Assembly: GCA_947588865.1 (NCBI GenBank) | Contig: CANPYQ010000020.1 | Location: 1 to 17,248 of the forward strand | Reading direction: 5' to 3' | Length of the DNA stretch: 17,248 bases | DNA from: an uncultured Bacilli bacterium | GTDB lineage: Bacteria; Bacillota_I; Bacilli_A; RF39; UBA660 | In this document: piece by piece, positions 1 to 6,785 of the stretch | How positions within the stretch are numbered: position 1 is the stretch's first letter | Layout of the letters: the number at the start of each line of letters is the position of its first letter | Notes under the pieces: generated by a model | The model's input: the letters and a program-made list of their open reading frames with translations, nothing else | Told to the model about the DNA's origin: nothing | Databases searched by the model: none | Made by a program: the position numbers and the translations under genes

Positions 1-4
1 TCTT

Positions 5-169
5 TTATCTTCCATCAAATGCTCTAGCACCGATTACTATAACTAATAAAATAAATAGTACTAATATGATAGCAGCGCCATATCCAGTACCATATCCAGA
101 ACCGCCTTGATTGCAGCATCCGCCATAAGGATATCCACCGTATCCTTGATATCCGCCATAATAATACAT
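5..169 (-). CDS. YjcZ-like small glycine/tyrosine-rich membrane protein
   Basis: A 54-residue protein. Residues 1-31 are rich in Gly and Tyr (it opens MYYYGGYQGYGGYPYGG) and include a Cys-Cys pair at 18-19. A single hydrophobic segment follows at about 32-47 (AAIILVLFILLVIVIG), with a short charged tail. This Gly/Tyr head plus one membrane helix is the layout of the YjcZ/YjcM-type small sporulation proteins of Bacilli and Clostridia, whose molecular job is not well defined. I chose the ATG at 169 because TGGAGG lies five bases before it on the minus strand; the in-frame ATG at 190 would precede this site and has no site of its own. It is divergent from ftsW. No clear promoter was recognised. 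Family assignment rests on composition and layout, so function is inferred. Confidence 0.7.
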   Translation of the reverse strand: MYYYGGYQGYGGYPYGGCCNQGGSGYGTGYGAAIILVLFILLVIVIGARAFDGR

Positions 170-239
170 ATAAACCTCCAATCTAGTCAATATATATTAT
201 TATTTTATTTTAATTTTGTTAATTAAAAATACCCATTAC

Positions 240-268
240 TTGAGAATTTTTCACAATTGTGATATCAT
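240..268 (+). promoter_or_regulatory. ftsW promoter with a palindrome in the spacer
   Basis: TTGAGA (240-245) and TATCAT (263-268) are separated by exactly 17 bases. A TG one base before the -10 adds an extended -10 element. The spacer ends with a perfect 12-base palindrome, TCACAATTGTGA (251-262), well placed to be an operator. Transcription should start near 275, a short distance before the ftsW ribosome binding site. Confidence 0.7.
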
Positions 269-291
269 AAATATAGAGTAGGTGAGATTAT

Positions 292-1461
292 ATGAAATCT
301 TTTAAGAAAATAAAAAAAACTTTTGCTGATATGGATAAAGTTTTATTTTTTACATCACTTATTCTAATAATATTTGGAACTCTTAATATAGTAACTGCAT
401 CAAGTAGAGAAGCAGTTGTAAATGCAGATGCAAATTTATTTTATTATTTTTTTAAACATTTGACAATTTTAATTGGAAGTTTTATATGTTTTACATTTAT
501 ATTAAAAATTCCTACTAAAGAATATAAAAAATTATTACCAATAATATATATATCTGTACTTGTATTAAATTTATATTTAATATTAAAAGGAGTTTCAACT
601 AGAGGTGCTAACAACTGGATAGATTTAAAGTTTATAAAAATTCAACCGAGTGAATTTGCTAAGCCAACTTTAATAGTATCACTTGCACTATTTTTTGAAA
701 TGTATTATAAAAAGCTCACAAATCAAAATGAAAAACATGATATAATGATATGGAAAATATTAGGCTTTAGTCTTATTTTTCCTATACTCGTATTTTTACA
801 GAAAGATTTGGGTACAGCTATCATATTATTTGGTATATTTATGGTATTATTTTTATCTGGACCAATATCATCTAAGGAAAAATTTAAATCTATAATAATA
901 TTAGTTGTTATAGGAATTATAGGATTACTTACTATGTTAAATTTTTCTGGATATATTTTATCCGATACACAAACGTCTAGATTTGATTATTATAATCCTT
1001 GCTCAAAATATACGGGAACTGGCTATCAAGTATGTAATGCATTTATAGCTATAAATAATGGCGGTCTTACCGGTGTTGGCATAGGTAAGAGTACTCAAAA
1101 ATATTCCTATATTCCAGAACCTCATACGGACATGGTTTTTGCAATAATTGCTGAGGAAAATGGAGTATTAATAAGTTCACTTATTTTCATTGGTTACATA
1201 GTTATTTTATATAGAATTTTGAAATTATCAACAAGAACAAAAAATTTAAGAAATAAATATATATGTTTAGGAGTAGCAACCTATATATTTTTACATATTC
1301 TAGTTAATTTAGGCGGATTATTTGCTTTAATACCACTTACTGGAGTACCATTACCATTTTTATCTTATGGTGGAAGTTTTACATTATCTTTAATAGTTAC
1401 TTTAGCAATAGTACAAAGAATACATATAGAGTATAAAAATGAGAAGATAAAAATAAAATAA
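292..1461 (+). CDS. ftsW: FtsW-family SEDS peptidoglycan glycosyltransferase
   Basis: A 389-residue polytopic membrane protein with about ten hydrophobic segments, the usual size for the SEDS family (FtsW/RodA/SpoVE), which polymerises lipid II into glycan strands together with a class B penicillin-binding protein. SEDS signatures are clear: RGANNWIDLKFIKIQPSEFAKP, here split as RGANNWID and IQPSEFAKP, near residue 105; FLQKDLGTA near 168; GVGIGKSTQKYSYIPEPHTD near 260; and PLTGVPLPFLSYGGS near 348. The GxGxSxQKYxYxPExHTD loop fits FtsW/SpoVE better than RodA, so this is probably the division or spore-septum enzyme. The start has AGGTGAG about six bases upstream. Two cysteines (NPC and QVC) flank the large outside loop and might form a disulfide. 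Divergent from the YjcZ-like gene, convergent with pyrG. The exact paralogue (FtsW or SpoVE) is not settled. Confidence 0.88.
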   Translation: MKSFKKIKKTFADMDKVLFFTSLILIIFGTLNIVTASSREAVVNADANLFYYFFKHLTILIGSFICFTFILKIPTKEYKKLLPIIYISVLVLNLYLILKGVSTRGANNWIDLKFIKIQPSEFAKPTLIVSLALFFEMYYKKLTNQNEKHDIMIWKILGFSLIFPILVFLQKDLGTAIILFGIFMVLFLSGPISSKEKFKSIIILVVIGIIGLLTMLNFSGYILSDTQTSRFDYYNPCSKYTGTGYQVCNAFIAINNGGLTGVGIGKSTQKYSYIPEPHTDMVFAIIAEENGVLISSLIFIGYIVILYRILKLSTRTKNLRNKYICLGVATYIFLHILVNLGGLFALIPLTGVPLPFLSYGGSFTLSLIVTLAIVQRIHIEYKNEKIKIK

Positions 1462-1479
1462 GAGTTAATAATTACAAAA

Positions 1480-1509
1480 AAAAGGTATAATGATTAAGTT
1501 ATACCTTTT
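1480..1509. terminator. Shared bidirectional terminator between ftsW and pyrG
   Basis: A perfect ten-base stem, AAAGGTATAA (1481-1490) with TTATACCTTT (1499-1508), encloses an eight-base loop. A-rich sequence precedes it and T-rich sequence follows, so it can act on transcripts from both sides. It sits in the 57-base gap between the two convergent genes, as expected for a shared terminator. Confidence 0.8.
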
Positions 1510-1518
1510 ATAATATAA

Positions 1519-3120
1519 TTATTTATTACAACTAGCTTTGATAAATGAATCAAATAAAGGATGGGGTTTTGTAGGCCTTGATTTAAATTCTGGATGAAAT
1601 TGACTAGCAATAAAGTGCTTATGTTTAGGCAATTCTATTATTTCAATTAGATTAGTTTTTTCATTTATACCAGAGAAAACCATTCCTTCCTTTTCTAACA
1701 AATCTTTGTATTCATTATTAAATTCATATCTATGTCTATGTCGTTCTAATATTTTATCTTGATTGTAATCTTTATAGGCAAGTGTGCCTTTTTTTAGAGT
1801 ACACTCATAATTACCAAGTCTTAAAGTCCCACCCATGTTGACTATTGATTTTTGATCTGACATTAAATCTATAATAGGGTTAGTACAAGTTGGATTAAAT
1901 TCAGTACTAGACGCATCTTTTATGTTACATATATTTCTAGCAAATTCAATAACCGCAAGTTGCATACCTAAACAAATTCCTAAGAAAGGAATATTATTTT
2001 CTCTTGCATATTTTATAGCCTTTATTTTACCTTCAATACCTCTACTTCCAAATCCACCTGGTACTAAAATACCTTTAGAATTTTTAAAAATTTCTTTTAA
2101 ATTAGTTTTAGAATCTTCTAAAGTCTCCGAATCTACCCAATTAATGTTAATTTTGGTATTATATTTATATCCTGCATGACGTAGTGCTTCAGCAACTGAT
2201 ATATATGCATCGTGTAGTTCAACATACTTTCCAACTAAAGATATTTCAATTTCGTTTGTTAAACTATTGACTGTATTAATAAGATTTTTCCAATAATCAA
2301 GATTAGCTTTTTTTATTGGTAAATTAAATTGCTTAAGAATAATTTCATCTATTTTTTGCTTATAATAATTTATTGGTATTTCATAAATATTTAAAACATC
2401 TATAGAATCTATTACATTTTCAACTGGAACAGAACAAAATAACGATAATTTTTTCTTTATGGATTCTCCAGTATCATATGGGGCACGACATACTAAAGCA
2501 TCAGGCCTAATACCCATATTTCTTAAATCTCTAACACTATTTTGTGTAGGTTTTGTTTTAAGCTCATTTGATCCATATATAAAAGGAATTAATGTACAAT
2601 GTACAAAAAATGTATTTTCTGATCCTTTTTCATATTGAATTTGTCTTAATGCTTCAATGAAACTTTGAGATTCTATGTCACCTACAGTACCACCAATCTC
2701 TGTAATTACTATATCAGCACCACTAGTTATACCAGCTTCGTAAACTTTATTTTTAATTTCATTAGTAATATGTGGTACCATTTGGACAGTAGCGCCTAAA
2801 TAGTCTCCATGACGCTCTTTATCTATTACTGATTTATATATTTTTCCACTTGTTATATTTGATGTAAAATTCAATTCCTCATCTATAAATCTTTCATAGT
2901 GACCTAAATCTAGATCTGTTTCACAACCATCATAAGTAACAAATACTTCACCGTGTTGAATAGGGTTCATTGTCCCTGGATCAACATTAATATATGGGTC
3001 AAATTTTTGCATAAATACTTTATACCCACGTGATTTTAATAAAAGAGCTATTGAAGAAGCAGTAATACCTTTACCAAGACCTGATACAACTCCTCCAGTT
3101 ACAAATACATATTTTGTCAT
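1519..3120 (-). CDS. pyrG: CTP synthase (glutamine-hydrolysing)
   Basis: A 533-residue enzyme, normal length for PyrG, which makes CTP from UTP, ATP and glutamine. The N-terminal synthetase domain carries the P-loop GGVVSGLGKG (9-18), then QKFDPYINVDPGTMNP and HGEVFVTYDG. The C-terminal class I glutamine amidotransferase domain has the oxyanion segment GILVPGGFGSRG (350-361), the nucleophile elbow GICLGMQ with Cys383, and the His509/Glu511 pair in SQFHPEF. All catalytic residues are present. The start is firm: AGGAGGT lies seven bases before the ATG on the minus strand. It is a single-gene unit, convergent with ftsW and divergent from the symporter. A hairpin in the short leader (see 3138-3165) suggests control by attenuation, as is known for pyrG in Bacillus and Lactococcus. 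Confidence 0.97.
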   Translation of the reverse strand: MTKYVFVTGGVVSGLGKGITASSIALLLKSRGYKVFMQKFDPYINVDPGTMNPIQHGEVFVTYDGCETDLDLGHYERFIDEELNFTSNITSGKIYKSVIDKERHGDYLGATVQMVPHITNEIKNKVYEAGITSGADIVITEIGGTVGDIESQSFIEALRQIQYEKGSENTFFVHCTLIPFIYGSNELKTKPTQNSVRDLRNMGIRPDALVCRAPYDTGESIKKKLSLFCSVPVENVIDSIDVLNIYEIPINYYKQKIDEIILKQFNLPIKKANLDYWKNLINTVNSLTNEIEISLVGKYVELHDAYISVAEALRHAGYKYNTKININWVDSETLEDSKTNLKEIFKNSKGILVPGGFGSRGIEGKIKAIKYARENNIPFLGICLGMQLAVIEFARNICNIKDASSTEFNPTCTNPIIDLMSDQKSIVNMGGTLRLGNYECTLKKGTLAYKDYNQDKILERHRHRYEFNNEYKDLLEKEGMVFSGINEKTNLIEIIELPKHKHFIASQFHPEFKSRPTKPHPLFDSFIKASCNK

Positions 3121-3137
3121 AATCTACCTCCTAAATA

Positions 3138-3165
3138 CAAAAATACTAGAGAACACACTCTCTAG
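3138..3165 (-). promoter_or_regulatory. Candidate pyrG leader attenuator hairpin
   Basis: On the minus strand CTAGAGA (3165-3159) pairs with TCTCTAG (3152-3146) around a six-base loop and is followed by TATTTTTG, a terminator-like shape. It lies only four bases after the likely start of transcription (G at 3169) and well before the pyrG ribosome binding site. A terminator this close to the 5' end is the arrangement used in CTP-controlled pyrG attenuation. The GGGC start needed for the known G-stuttering version is absent (the start reads GAGCC), so the mechanism is uncertain. Confidence 0.5.
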
Positions 3166-3175
3166 GCTCTTTTTA

Positions 3176-3181
3176 ATTATA
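3176..3181 (-). promoter_or_regulatory. pyrG extended -10 element
   Basis: The minus strand reads TGATATAAT, a consensus TATAAT with the extended TG dinucleotide. The -35 region is weak (T-rich, no good TTGACA at 16-18 bases). The predicted transcript starts around 3169 with GAGCC. Confidence 0.6.
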
Positions 3182-3229
3182 TCATAATTGGTCAAATGAA
3201 AAATAGTCTTTATTTTATATATTATAAGT

Positions 3230-3237
3230 GGTATAAT
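3230..3237 (+). promoter_or_regulatory. Symporter extended -10 element
   Basis: TATAAT at 3232-3237 is preceded by TG with one base between, giving an extended -10. The -35 position (3209-3214, TTTATT, 17-base spacer) is only a fair match. This would make a leader of about 100 bases for the symporter, unusually long for this window, and that leader holds the hairpin at 3279-3315. Confidence 0.5.
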
Positions 3238-3278
3238 TAAATTGGACACCCATTAAATATGTATCTTAAATAAAGTAT

Positions 3279-3318
3279 AAAAATAAAATTAGATGTCTTT
3301 ACTAATTTTATTTTTTTT
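3279..3318 (+). terminator. AT-only hairpin in the symporter leader
   Basis: A perfect 14-base stem, AAAAATAAAATTAG (3279-3292) with CTAATTTTATTTTT (3302-3315), surrounds a nine-base loop and runs straight into more T residues. It has the outline of an intrinsic terminator or attenuator placed between the apparent promoter and the gene, but there is only one G-C pair, so it is weak thermally. No known riboswitch core was recognised in the leader. Confidence 0.4.
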
Positions 3319-3346
3319 GAATACATTTTACTATAGGTGATTTTAG

Positions 3347-4543
3347 ATGTTTAAAATATTTTGGAAAAATTATAGATTTTCAATAATTCTTTTAATCTCT
3401 ATGATAGTAGGATGTATTATCGGAATTGTATTTAAAGAAGACTCAATTAAGTTAAAACCATTGGGAACAATTTTTATAAATTTACTTTATACGATAGTGG
3501 TGCCTCTTGTATTTTTTACAATTTCGAGCAGTATATCAAGCATAAAAAACTTTAAAAAATTAGGGAAAATATTTATAACAATGTTTATTGTGTTTATAAT
3601 AACTAGTACTGTAGTAGCAATTTTTACACTTGTTAGTATAAAATTTATAAATCCAGTTGGAAATATTAGTATTGATCTGACAAAGGGTACAAAAGAAAGT
3701 TTAAATTTAGGAAATAAGATAATAGACATGGTGACTGTTTCAGAATTTGGACAATTATTTTCTAAAAATAATATGTTGCCACTTATAATCTTTACAATAA
3801 TTGTTGGATTTGCCGTAGGTATGTTAAAAAATGAAAAGGAGAATATCTCTAAAAGCCTAAATACTATATCTAAAGTAATGATGAATGTAATAAAAATAAT
3901 TATGTATTATGCTCCAATAGGTCTATGTGCATATTTTGCAACACTAATTAGTGAATATGGAAAAGAGTTAATTGGTAGTTATGCAAAAAGTATGATTTTT
4001 TATTATGTATTATCTATAGTTTATTTTTTCACATTTTATACATTATATAGTTATATATCACGCGGTAAAAATGGAATTAAATTATTTTATAAAAATATAA
4101 TTTCTCCAACAATGACATCGATTGGTACCTGTTCATCACTTGCAACATTACCAACTAATTTAGATTGTGCAGAAAAGCTACATATAGATAAAGACGTTTC
4201 AAATACAATTCTTCCAATAGGAGCTACGATACATATGGAAGGTTCGTGTATGGCATCGGTATTAAAAATTGCATTTTTATTTTCACTTTTTGGTAAGCCT
4301 TTTACAGGAATAGACACATATTTAACAGCAATATTTATATCAGTTTTATCTGGAGTTGTTATGTCGGGTATTCCTGGTGGGGCGTTTATAGGTGAAATGC
4401 TTATTGTTTCTTTCTATGGTTTTCCACTTGAAGCTTTTCCAGTAATAGCAACTATAGGTTGGTTAACAGATCCACCAGGTACTTGCCTTAATGCGGTTGG
4501 TGATATTAGCAGTACTTTACTAATAGAAAAATATGTCAGTTAA
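3347..4543 (+). CDS. DAACS-family (glutamate/aspartate-type) cation symporter
   Basis: A 398-residue transporter of the dicarboxylate/amino acid:cation symporter family (SLC1-like; GltP, DctA, SstT relatives). Hallmarks are the VPLVFFTISSSISS segment near 52, the Ser-rich hairpin 1 tip TCSSLATLPT (261-270), the TM7 motif position read here as HMEGS (296-300), the hairpin 2 tip GIPGGA (341-346), and TDPPGTCLNAVGD (374-386) in TM8. In characterised members the TM7 motif is NMDGT and TM8 reads DxxRTxxNxxGD, where the Arg grips the substrate side-chain carboxylate. Here the aligned Arg is Gly378, and NMDGT is HMEGS. The substrate is therefore probably not glutamate or aspartate; I cannot name it. 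The start follows AGGTGAT. The gene ends in its own terminator and is probably a single transcript. Confidence 0.88.
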   Translation: MFKIFWKNYRFSIILLISMIVGCIIGIVFKEDSIKLKPLGTIFINLLYTIVVPLVFFTISSSISSIKNFKKLGKIFITMFIVFIITSTVVAIFTLVSIKFINPVGNISIDLTKGTKESLNLGNKIIDMVTVSEFGQLFSKNNMLPLIIFTIIVGFAVGMLKNEKENISKSLNTISKVMMNVIKIIMYYAPIGLCAYFATLISEYGKELIGSYAKSMIFYYVLSIVYFFTFYTLYSYISRGKNGIKLFYKNIISPTMTSIGTCSSLATLPTNLDCAEKLHIDKDVSNTILPIGATIHMEGSCMASVLKIAFLFSLFGKPFTGIDTYLTAIFISVLSGVVMSGIPGGAFIGEMLIVSFYGFPLEAFPVIATIGWLTDPPGTCLNAVGDISSTLLIEKYVS

Positions 4544-4556
4544 CATGTTTTTTTTT
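4527..4556 (+). terminator. Symporter terminator overlapping its stop codon
   Basis: AAAAATATGT (4527-4536) pairs with ACATGTTTTT (4543-4552), with one U-G wobble, around a six-base loop, and a run of T follows to 4556. The stop codon TAA (4541-4543) lies at the loop/3' arm junction, so the terminator is built from the last codons of the gene. Confidence 0.7.
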
Positions 4557-4565
4557 CAAAAAAGT

Positions 4566-4573
4566 GATATAAT
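4566..4573 (+). promoter_or_regulatory. Histidine kinase extended -10 element
   Basis: TGATATAAT ends at 4573, a consensus -10 with extended TG. It lies just after the symporter terminator, which argues for separate transcription of the kinase. No good -35 at the standard distance. The transcript would begin about 13 bases before the ATG, just ahead of AGGTGAT. Confidence 0.55.
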
Positions 4574-4592
4574 TATAAAGATAGGTGATCTT

Positions 4593-6707
4593 ATGAAGAA
4601 TAAAGAGAAAGTATTTTTGATTTTAATAATAGTTATTTTATTATATATTTTATATATAATTACTGATGGATTTAATAATAATTTATTTTTAAATTGTTTA
4701 ATATTAGCTTCCATTTTGATTTTAGTTATATATACTATTGGATTAATTTTAATGAATGAGAATAAAAACAATTTTATGGTTCAAGATAAATTGTTTAAAT
4801 CTTTAATAAAAAATTCTAATACAATATATATTTTATTTAATTCTAAAAATAATAAGATTTTATATTTATCTGATAATGTTGAAAGTGTCTTAGGAATATC
4901 TTGTAAAGAAAAATCTATAGAAGATATAACATATAAAATATTTAATACTCCAATTATAAAATCAGAATTAGATAATTGGGATAAAACAAATGATTATGTA
5001 AGTCAGTTATTAAAATATGACAATCCAAAATATAATTATCAGATGTGGATAAGAATAAAAATTTTCCCATATAAAGAAAAAAAAGAGGAATATTTTATTA
5101 TAGAAATATATGATGCAACTAAAGAACATGATAGACAACACCTATTGGTTAAACAAGCTACGGATATAAAAGCTAGAGAAAGTCAGCTAAATCAAATAAC
5201 TGCATCTTCTTATGATGTTGAGATGAATGTAAATATTATTAATAATACTTATGATTTAAAATATTTTAAAAAAGATAATTTGTATTTTGGAGATGAAAAG
5301 CGTGGAAATTATACTGAAGGATTAAAAACGATATTAAATTATATAAATGAAAATGATAGAGAATTAGTTTATTCTAATTTTTCAATTAATAATTTGAAAG
5401 AAAATTTTTCTAAATATGAATTAGACAGCAAAGTAATACGATATAGATTAGGTAATAATATAAAAAATAATATTTGGCTTGAAAGTACAATATTCTTTAT
5501 TTATAGTAAACAAAATAATAGAGTATCAATATTAACAAAGAATGTAACTGAAAATGCTGAAAGTATAAGAGAACAAAATATTATGTTACAAAATGCATTA
5601 AATGATGCAAGAATGGCTGATAAAGCTAAAACTGCTTTAATATCTACAATATCTCACGACATAAGGGTACCTCTTACGAATATTATGGGAATTAGTGATT
5701 CGTTATTAAAAGAAAATATAATTCAAGATATTAAAGAAGATATAAAAATTATAAATTTGTCCTCAAATGAAATGTTAGAAATAATTGATGGTTTAATTGA
5801 TGTTTCAAAATTGAATAAGAAAAATATAAAAAAAGAGGAATGTGAATATAATCTTTTAAAATTATTTAAGGATTTAGAAAAAAATACCAAGGATTATGCT
5901 TTAAATAAAGATATATCTGTCAGTTTAAATTTAGATAATAATTTACCTGTTATTGTTTTTGGCGATAAAAAAAGAATTAAAGAGATTTTAACTAAAATAA
6001 TTAATAACTCTTTAAAATACACAGATGAAGGTGAAATTAACATAAATGTAAGAGGAGAGAAAAAAGATGCAAATGTTAATTTAATCATTGAAATAAGTGA
6101 TACAGGTAAAGGGATGGATGAAAATAAATTAAATGAAATTATAAATACTAAAGACAATACCACAGGAATTGGTTTAGTGAAATCTTTAATAAAATTATTA
6201 GATGGTAAATTAGAAATAGAGAGTAAATTAGATGAATATACTAAAGTTACAATTTCTGTTGTGCAAAAAATAGTAGAAGATAATAAAATAAGAGAACTTA
6301 TAAGTAATAATAAAAAGACTTTAGAATTTAGTTTAAAAGGTAAAAATATATTGATTGTTGATGATAATAAATTAAATTTAAAAGTTACTAGTAAACTTTT
6401 AAAACCTTTTGATGTAGATGTAACTTTACTTGAAAGTGGACAAGAATGTATAGAACATCTGAAAGAACAAAATGTTTATGATTTAATTTTAATGGATATA
6501 ATGATGCCTGGAATAGATGGAATAGAAACGTTAAAACAACTAAAAAGTATAGAAAATTTTAATACACCGGTTGTAGCATTAACTGCTGATGTTATAGAGG
6601 GCCAAAAAGAAAAATATTTATCAAGTGGTTTTGATGATTATTTATCAAAGCCAATAGATAAAGTAGAATTAAGTAGAGTACTAAAAAAATTTTTAAAAGA
6701 TCACTAA
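4593..6707 (+). CDS. Membrane hybrid histidine kinase (PAS-like, HisKA, HATPase, receiver)
   Basis: A 704-residue hybrid sensor kinase. Two membrane helices (about 7-24 and 31-53) are joined by only about six residues, so there is no outside sensor domain. A PAS-like cytoplasmic region (about 66-180) and a second putative PAS-like region (about 200-320) follow. The HisKA box is ISHDIRVPLTN with phospho-acceptor His355. The ATPase domain shows the N box IINNSLKYTDEG (469-480), DTGKGM (503-508) and TTGIGLVKSL (523-532). The C-terminal receiver (about 584-700) has acidic Asp590/591, phospho-acceptor Asp635 (MDIMMPGIDG), Thr665 and Lys687. There is no phosphotransfer domain and no output domain. 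I chose ATG 4593 because AGGTGAT lies before it; the earlier ATG at 4533 would overlap the symporter and lacks a site. Signal and partner are unknown. Confidence 0.9.
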   Translation: MKNKEKVFLILIIVILLYILYIITDGFNNNLFLNCLILASILILVIYTIGLILMNENKNNFMVQDKLFKSLIKNSNTIYILFNSKNNKILYLSDNVESVLGISCKEKSIEDITYKIFNTPIIKSELDNWDKTNDYVSQLLKYDNPKYNYQMWIRIKIFPYKEKKEEYFIIEIYDATKEHDRQHLLVKQATDIKARESQLNQITASSYDVEMNVNIINNTYDLKYFKKDNLYFGDEKRGNYTEGLKTILNYINENDRELVYSNFSINNLKENFSKYELDSKVIRYRLGNNIKNNIWLESTIFFIYSKQNNRVSILTKNVTENAESIREQNIMLQNALNDARMADKAKTALISTISHDIRVPLTNIMGISDSLLKENIIQDIKEDIKIINLSSNEMLEIIDGLIDVSKLNKKNIKKEECEYNLLKLFKDLEKNTKDYALNKDISVSLNLDNNLPVIVFGDKKRIKEILTKIINNSLKYTDEGEININVRGEKKDANVNLIIEISDTGKGMDENKLNEIINTKDNTTGIGLVKSLIKLLDGKLEIESKLDEYTKVTISVVQKIVEDNKIRELISNNKKTLEFSLKGKNILIVDDNKLNLKVTSKLLKPFDVDVTLLESGQECIEHLKEQNVYDLILMDIMMPGIDGIETLKQLKSIENFNTPVVALTADVIEGQKEKYLSSGFDDYLSKPIDKVELSRVLKKFLKDH

Positions 6708-6720
6708 TTAGTGATCTTTT
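6695..6720 (+). terminator. Histidine kinase terminator, perfect palindrome over the stop codon
   Basis: AAAAGATCACT (6695-6705) and AGTGATCTTTT (6710-6720) form an 11-base perfect stem around AATT. The stop codon TAA (6705-6707) lies inside it. The sequence after it is T-rich (AATTTATTTATTTT). This ends the kinase transcript and separates it from rel. Confidence 0.8.
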
Positions 6721-6759
6721 AATTTATTTATTTTATAGTGTACTAAATTAATGTTTGTA

Positions 6760-6768
6760 TGATATAAT
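6760..6768 (+). promoter_or_regulatory. rel extended -10 element
   Basis: TGATATAAT ends at 6768, with no recognisable -35 at 16-18 bases. The first transcribed base should fall near 6775, practically at the ribosome binding site AGGTGG (6775-6780). The leader would be only about 11 bases long. Confidence 0.55.
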
Positions 6769-6785
6769 TGGTATAGGTGGTAGAA

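Noticed and set aside
292..1461. RodA as the identity of the SEDS protein
   Set aside because: The KYSYIPEPHTD loop and the Cys-containing NPCSKYTGTGYQ segment fit the FtsW/SpoVE pattern better; RodA remains a weak alternative.
1922..2179. Open frame antisense to pyrG
   Set aside because: It overlaps the conserved amidotransferase domain of pyrG; it is a shadow without a binding site.
4533..4592. Upstream in-frame ATG that would lengthen the histidine kinase by 20 residues
   Set aside because: It overlaps the symporter end and its terminator, lies before the kinase promoter, and has no ribosome binding site; ATG 4593 has AGGTGAT.
6777..6785. GTG start for rel
   Set aside because: The GTG lies inside the AGGTGG that serves ATG 6786 and has no binding site of its own.
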